Positions 58,278-64,000 of a DNA stretch of 64,000 bases are shown here, piece after piece (positions within the stretch are counted from its first letter, which is position 1; every line of letters begins with the position of its first letter). Both the position numbers and the translations under genes were made by a program. The notes below the pieces were generated by a model. The model worked only from the letters and a program-made list of their open reading frames with translations. It searched no databases and had not been told where the DNA came from. The stretch spans positions 870,501 to 934,500 of the forward strand of contig SEMN01000007.1 in NCBI GenBank assembly GCA_005408345.1, read 5' to 3'. Source of the stretch: Macquaria australasica (Eukaryota > Chordata > Actinopteri > Centrarchiformes > Percichthyidae).

Positions 58278-60419
58278 TTTGGCAGTTTCTCCTGAACAGA
58301 TAACAACAGGACTAATTAAACTGTTATTCTGTCCTTATTCCAGCACGCTGTCACTTTGCTTTCCCATGTTGTGGAAATGCTAGCAGCCAGCAACATGCAA
58401 TGTGTTGATAGCGCGTGAGCAACAGTAGCGCTGCCTTCAGGGTTAATCGGTAATTTACAGGTCTTACTTCTAAACGTTCAAAAAGTTGACAGGGTGGGAC
58501 TGTTAGGTAGCATGGAGGAAAGCAGTGTGGTGTCTCGCCCGGTGTTAAGTGTATATCTTTGGCTATTAAATATTTAGAACTTGAACTTTTTTTTGTGACG
58601 GAAAGTAAGTTTACTCAATTTATACTTAAAAAGCACCAAAGAGTAATTTCATCGTATCAGCCCAAAGTACGCTGAAACTGCTGGTAAACTCACAAAATCC
58701 CGTATTTATGAATGATTTGTTAAAAAAGCCGAGTCTACAAGAAGTACCTGAAAGCAGCACAAGCCTATGCACAACAACAGCAAGAAAGAGGAGTCACGGG
58801 AGCATGAGCACAATCAGCATGAAGTGAGTAGTGACACCTAACGGCTACAATTTATAACATTTCCAAAGGGGGCTTGTCGAGTAAAGTGATTCACTTTCAT
58901 CTATGCTACAACAAAAAGCACTGAAATAATCCTAACTAAAATATTTTGTGGGAAATTATTTATGTATTTATATCCCATCCCATATGTATTTATATTTATA
59001 CCCCATCTTCCCCCAGACTTCCAGCTTTGTTGCTCAGTAGCAAGTAGTAGGTCATACTGTACTCCGTAATATTAGAATAGGTAGAACTACCCGGTAGTTG
59101 AAAATACTTACAGTATTAAGTTCTCTTTAAATTCCTCCCAAACGCCAGATTGTTGCTCAATAATTGCCATACTGTTGCTACTCCATAATATTAGAATAGG
59201 TACCTGTTAATTAAAAAATACCTACAGTACTCTATAGCTTATTTTGTAAGTTTCAGATTGTTATCCCCTTATTCCCTAATACATCAACAACAACATGTAC
59301 TCTAGTAGATATTCTCAAACATAACAATATATTGATATGGATATGTTTGAGCATGTGTGTCCATATGTGTGTTACCATACATTTTGATATGCATATGTAC
59401 CTTTTTGTTCTTATATCTGCATACATATTATATGTGCAGTGACACTAATAAGATTATAAGGATTATTCCCAAAAGGCCTATGGGTCATATATTTGTTACA
59501 GTCTGAAGTCCTGCCTCTAGATGGCACCAAATGCATTTCCAACAGTTGGAGATGTAGAGACAGAGGAGGTGCAGAGACTGAACAAACCTGTTATATCTGT
59601 GTTGTTTGATGCATTAGTGTGGAAGCGCTGATGGCAACTGATGACTTCCTGATGAGGATTTCCTTCCACAACGCACTTGTGCTGATTAATTGTTCTGTCA
59701 ACTTATAACCACCGACAGTGAAAATTGCCTGGCTGAATCGGATTTTCCATTTTCTAATTCTGCTGCCACTTAGATCTACGAAGGCCTCTAATTAAACCTC
59801 TAATATAGTATTCTACATGGTCTGGGCTCTCTAAATCTGCCTCTGGAGGCAACATATCCCCAAAGAGCTTGGTCTCCCTAAATCTTTACATCTAGGGACA
59901 CATAAGTTAGGGATATACAGATGTATCAGTCTGTGTAAATATATGAGCATAAGGAATGCTCTTCAAAAACACTTGAGGGACTGCTGCTAACAATGGTTTT
60001 CAGCAGGAGAGGCAGCTCAGTGATCCTCCCTCAAAGTGCCTCTTGAGCATATCTGTGTAGAAACTGTGTATCAAATACAGTAGGCTAATCGTCCAATCAT
60101 GAGCAGGCACTCACACTCACACACGCAGTACTCCCTGTGGAGGAATTGAATATCTCAGACTGCTCAGATTGAGGAAAACTGGGTCTCTCTGGGGATCCAG
60201 GGATTTGGTCACTATCCCTGCTCAATACTATATTAGATTTAGATTCAGAGAAATGCTCTCAGATGAATTAAAATTCCCCTTTACTCACTTGTAACGTATT
60301 GAAGCCCTCAGGGTATATGATGATCAGATGATGCCCTTTACCAATTTCCACCAAATCTGGAGATCAATCAATAATAATAATAGCTAGTTGCAGCAATCTC
60401 CAGATTATTATATTTTTTA
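58278..60419. other. polr3a upstream and intergenic region, no gene recognised
   Basis: The first few hundred bases are the likely polr3a 5' UTR and promoter; no TATA box is obvious near the start. I looked for a divergent neighbour such as rps24, which borders POLR3A in human, and saw no exon. A CTCF-like match lies at 59514-59528. Confidence 0.45.
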
Positions 60420-60715
60420 TTAATTGACCAATCATTTAGTCTATTAACCCAGAAAATAGGCTAGTGAAAAATTCCCATCACAAGTTCAACATGATGTCTT
60501 CAAATTGCTTGTTTTGTTCGACCTACAGTTCAAAATCTAAAAGTATTCAATTTCCAATGAAACTAAACAGAGAAAAGTGGCTGATCCTCACATTTGAGAA
60601 GCTGAAACAAGGGAATATTTGGCATTTTTGCCTGACAAATGACTTGATTAATCGATCATCAAACTATTTTTTCTGTTAATTGACTAATAAATTAATCAAC
60701 GAATGGTTTCAGCGT
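60420..60715. repeat. Dispersed ATTAATCAAC repeat copy
   Basis: TTGACCAATCATTTAGTCTA, CCTCACATTTGAGAAGCTG, TTTGGCATTTTTGCCTGAC, GATTAATCGATCATC and AAATTAATCAACGAATGG; related blocks occur at 47.2, 62.5 and 63.2 kb. Confidence 0.55.
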
Positions 60716-62449
60716 TACACTGCAGAATAAATAAATGATTAGAGACCCTCAGAGCTGAGAGAAGTGCTCATCTGATCAGTGCAGACGCCCTTTTAAATAC
60801 TCAAGTGCAACCCAGTGTTTACTCATCATACCATTTACATTATGTAAAACGTATTTGTAGATCAATGTGACCACCATCTTTGTGTAATTAACATGAGTAA
60901 TTACTGTGCTTCATTTACAGAGCCGCCCAAGGTTCATAATGGGGCTACAAAACATTGACCCATGACAATTGATTGATCCCTCCCCCCTTTAAACCATGCC
61001 CCTGCTAATGACTAAGTAATGAGAAGATAGTGTGTAGCTAGGATGGCTTATACAGCTTTTACTCTCAATATCCAGATTGGCTGATCCCCCTTCCCCCTCT
61101 CCTTCTTCCTCCTCCTCCTCCTCCTCTTACCACGTTTTCTGCAATGGTGTCAGCTCCTCGCTTAGAGGCCCCTCTCCCTCTTCCTCTGTGTGTGTTTGTC
61201 TGCATGCGTGTTGTGCGCACTGCTCGGTAATCAGCCACACAGACTCGCCTTTGGTGGCTGGAGACTGATTCAATATTCCACTGGGTAATTTATGCAGAAC
61301 TAATTCTCTACAGGAATGGAAGGGCTTGGAGGAAGGCAGAAAGAGAGAGGGAGAGAAATGCGGAGAGGAAGAAATCTGTGGTGAAATAATTATCCCCGGT
61401 GTCACTGTAGCAACATTCTGTGAAGTTGATGTCAATAAAATATTGAGCTACACAATCCATTTCAATTTCACCTCAAAAAGATGCTGCAGAGGGTCGGATG
61501 GCTGCAGGAATGAGCATTGTGCGCGTGGAAAAAGCATGCACGTCCTCACACACACACACGTTTCCATCAAACACACAGTGAGGCGGTGGCTGGCGACGTG
61601 TGCTGCTTACAGACTGGCTGGGAAGCACATCATTGCCTGTAGTCATTTAACTTGTCAAAACAGTAGGGCTCCGTGTCTCCTCATTTTTGGATTTAGTGGG
61701 TTTGAATTACTGGAAATAAAGTGCAAGAGGATGAGATGAAAAATGAAATGAAGGGAGCTTCCCCAGGAGAGCCATTGGGTGCACTGTATAGATTATAGTC
61801 ATTTGTGACGGACGGGTTTGTAATAAGAGCCCCGTGTCAGAGTGCATTTGTGTGTATGTGTATGTATATTCTGGGGGCGGAGATGGAGATGGGCTTCATT
61901 GTATTCTTCTCACAACTCGTATTGATCAGCACAATGCACATGGAGTTGAATACCGTTGGTTTCACAAGGTGGTAATGTTTGATCTATGAGATCTGGTTGG
62001 TCATCAATCAGCACACCCTGTTTGTGGTGTTGTTCACTGAGCTTTTTTAATGGATGCCACCGTACAAACAATAAGAGAAGACACAGATTCTGGATTATTT
62101 TAATATGCACACAGTATTGGTCTCAAGTTTAAAAGTAGCCTAATAGCAACAGTGCTAGAATCTACCATATAGAGCGGTTCACTTTGACGGCCTGAGGATG
62201 GACATCTCTTAAGTTTTTAAGCATATTTATGCTAGGGTCCGCTAATGAGTTGCTTCTTACTTGTAGTCAGTACATGACTAAACACAGACAAGTCCAGTCC
62301 AGTCCAGATTTACACTATCCAAAGTGCATCATCATATTAGCAAAAGTTCAACACTAGTATCAACAGATCATTAGGACAGCATGGAAAGTGTAATATAACA
62401 ATACTATTCAAGATTACACAGAAAGAAATTAGCAACTAGTGATTATTTT
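60716..62449. other. Intergenic, no gene recognised
   Basis: Contains a pyrimidine-rich microsatellite (about 61,085-61,128) and random open frames up to 137 codons with low-complexity content. No splice-supported exons. Confidence 0.4.
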
Positions 62450-62620
62450 CAGTAGTTGTCTGGTGATGTCTTGTGTTGTCCGACCAACACTCAAAACCCC
62501 CCAAAAGTGTTCAATTTGCAATGACATAAAATAGAGAGAAGCAGCACATCTTCACATGTGAGAGACTGTAAACAGTAAATGTTTGGCATTTTTGCTTAAT
62601 AAATGACTAATAATGATCGG
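62450..62620. repeat. Dispersed repeat copy (TTTGGCATTTTTGC type)
   Basis: CACATCTTCACATGTGAGAGAC, AGTAAATGTTTGGCATTTTTGC and AATAAATGACTAATAATGA match the 60,580-60,650 segment. Confidence 0.55.
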
Positions 62621-62773
62621 TACCCATTTTTATGTCTGTCTTAAAACAATACTCATATGCTCTGACAATACTCATAGGCTCATTATGTACATTAAAAGAG
62701 TTCTTGGTCGTTGCAACTGCTCCTCTCCTCCGTACTGGCCATGCAAAGATCCCTTTCTAACACAGCTTTAGTG

Positions 62774-63030
62774 GAAGTGATGGCGGACTAAATCAGTCCT
62801 AGTTCTGAGCAAAAGTGCCAAAGCTAATATGAGGCTTCAGCAGTCTGAGTCAGATAAATCAAGTGGGTGTCTTCCAAAATGACTGTGGAAACAAAGAGGG
62901 AATTTTGCATTAAAAAGACAGTAACTTTGGGAGATTCCCACCTGATTTGTCTAACTCGGACTGCTGAAGCCTCACATTAGCTTTGGCTGAACAAGGACTG
63001 TGGATTTTGTCCCCCATCACTTACATCGAA
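62774..63030. repeat. Long fold-back (inverted) repeat
   Basis: CCAAAGCTAATATGAGGCTT at the start of 62818-62867 is mirrored by the end of 62937-62986. The 50-bp arms match at most positions, and similarity extends outward to about 62,774 and 63,030. The loop is about 70 bp. A MITE-like fold-back element is likely. Confidence 0.7.
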
Positions 63031-63448
63031 ATCGCACTTGGGAAGGACTTCTCATAGTCAGCATGACCAGCGACCAAAAGCTATTTTAATGTACATATTG
63101 GCCCGTGAGTATTGTATTAAGATAGACCAGGAAAACTGTGAACATTTTCTTTATACAATTAATCAATTATCAAAATTGATTTTGTACTACTTTTCAGCTA
63201 CTTGATTTATGGACTGATTGTTTCAGCACTACACATAATAATGTGTTGGTTTCGAACCACCCAGACCACAAGTGACACCCGAGGAAAGAGGCTTAAGAGC
63301 AAGTGTAAACAAAACTGGAGAACGGGTACAAACCTTGCCTCGTTCTCCTTGACAATGAGAATAACTTCTGCTTCAGCATATACTGGAGAAGATGGGTCCA
63401 ACCCAAATTTTGTTAACACTGCAGCTCCAAGACGTCCAGCTCATAGGG

Positions 63449-63864
63449 GCTCATCTCTACGTTCCCAGGGTCCTATGTTCCCAGCATGTGTGTCTCTTGA
63501 TATAACTAACATTATAAGAGATGCATCAACGAAGCCCTCAACGAAGGGAGATGGACGTTTCAAATGCAGTATGAATGGTAAAAATCCGTTGAGCCACTGT
63601 GGAGATATCAGTGTTTAAAGTCAATAAAACTGTCTTGCCTGCAAATTTAAGGGCATAGGTTTCAAGGAATATAACATCAGTAGGCTATAAGCTGTAGTGT
63701 AGGTGGATGATTTCAACATATTGATCCAGGGAAACATACACTGAACATTTGACCCAGGGAAAAACATTGCTGAAAACATAAAACCGTTTGAAAGGTCTCC
63801 TTAATGTGTCATATTAAGAGGATATTGAGCTGCGGAACATAGAACCCTGGGAACATAGATAAGC
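63449..63864. repeat. Inverted repeat pair with CTGGGAAC core
   Basis: 63449-63481 and 63834-63864 are reverse complements over about 31 bp with few mismatches (GGAACATAG-ACCCTGGGAAC). About 350 bp lie between, with CCAGGGAAAxACAT words inside. Probably ends of a non-autonomous element. Confidence 0.55.
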
Positions 63865-64000
63865 TCCCGTCACACATTTGTTTATGTAGCAACAAATGAC
63901 AAAAGTGTAACCATTGTTGCACTTATTGAAGTAAGTGAAATGATACACTGGCACTTAGAGAAGTCCATGGCAGTTTTAAAATGATCATGATTTTTATCGA

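Noticed and set aside
61326..61739. 137-codon open frame in the right intergenic region
   Set aside because: Begins with Glu/Gly/Lys-rich low complexity, no conserved block, no splice context.

Overview
The window reads as a gene-bearing stretch of a teleost (probably percomorph) fish chromosome. Three vertebrate genes with consensus splice sites can be assembled from short exons. Between and inside them lies a dense set of fish-type mobile elements: TTAA-flanked MITEs, tRNA-derived SINEs, LINE remnants, a hAT-like element, a Harbinger relic and a solo LTR. There is no prokaryotic, organellar or viral-genome character.

Layout. (1) 1.9-8.7 kb, minus strand: tbata (thymus, brain and testes associated; SPATIAL), six coding exons giving 286 aa, a probable non-coding first exon, and a palindromic RFX-type X-box next to it. 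(2) 8.7-21.9 kb: no gene I can support; mostly layered repeats, including a solo LTR with a 5-bp target duplication, a LINE fragment inside a MITE copy, and a MITE inside a LINE reverse-transcriptase remnant. (3) 22.0-31.3 kb, plus strand: a complete six-exon QRFP/26RFa receptor gene (qrfpr, GPR103 type, 439 aa). (4) 31.3-33.3 kb: repeats. (5) 34.06-58.28 kb, minus strand: complete polr3a, the largest subunit of RNA polymerase III, 31 coding exons, 1390 aa, with an intact NADFDGD catalytic motif. (6) 58.3-64.0 kb: intergenic, with fold-back and dispersed repeats and no recognised gene.

The genes do not form one pathway. polr3a is housekeeping transcription machinery, qrfpr is a neuropeptide receptor, and tbata is tissue-restricted. 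In human, TBATA, POLR3A and NPFFR1 (a related receptor gene) all lie on 10q22, while the only human QRFPR is on 4q27. The receptor here may therefore be an ancient QRFPR paralogue that mammals lost rather than the direct orthologue of human QRFPR. That is inference from remembered synteny.

The most interesting points are the QRFPR paralogue question, a candidate 36-nt in-frame microexon in polr3a, a GC-AG intron in polr3a, the X-boxes near tbata, and several insertions whose order and target sites can be read directly. I found no clearly new biological system.
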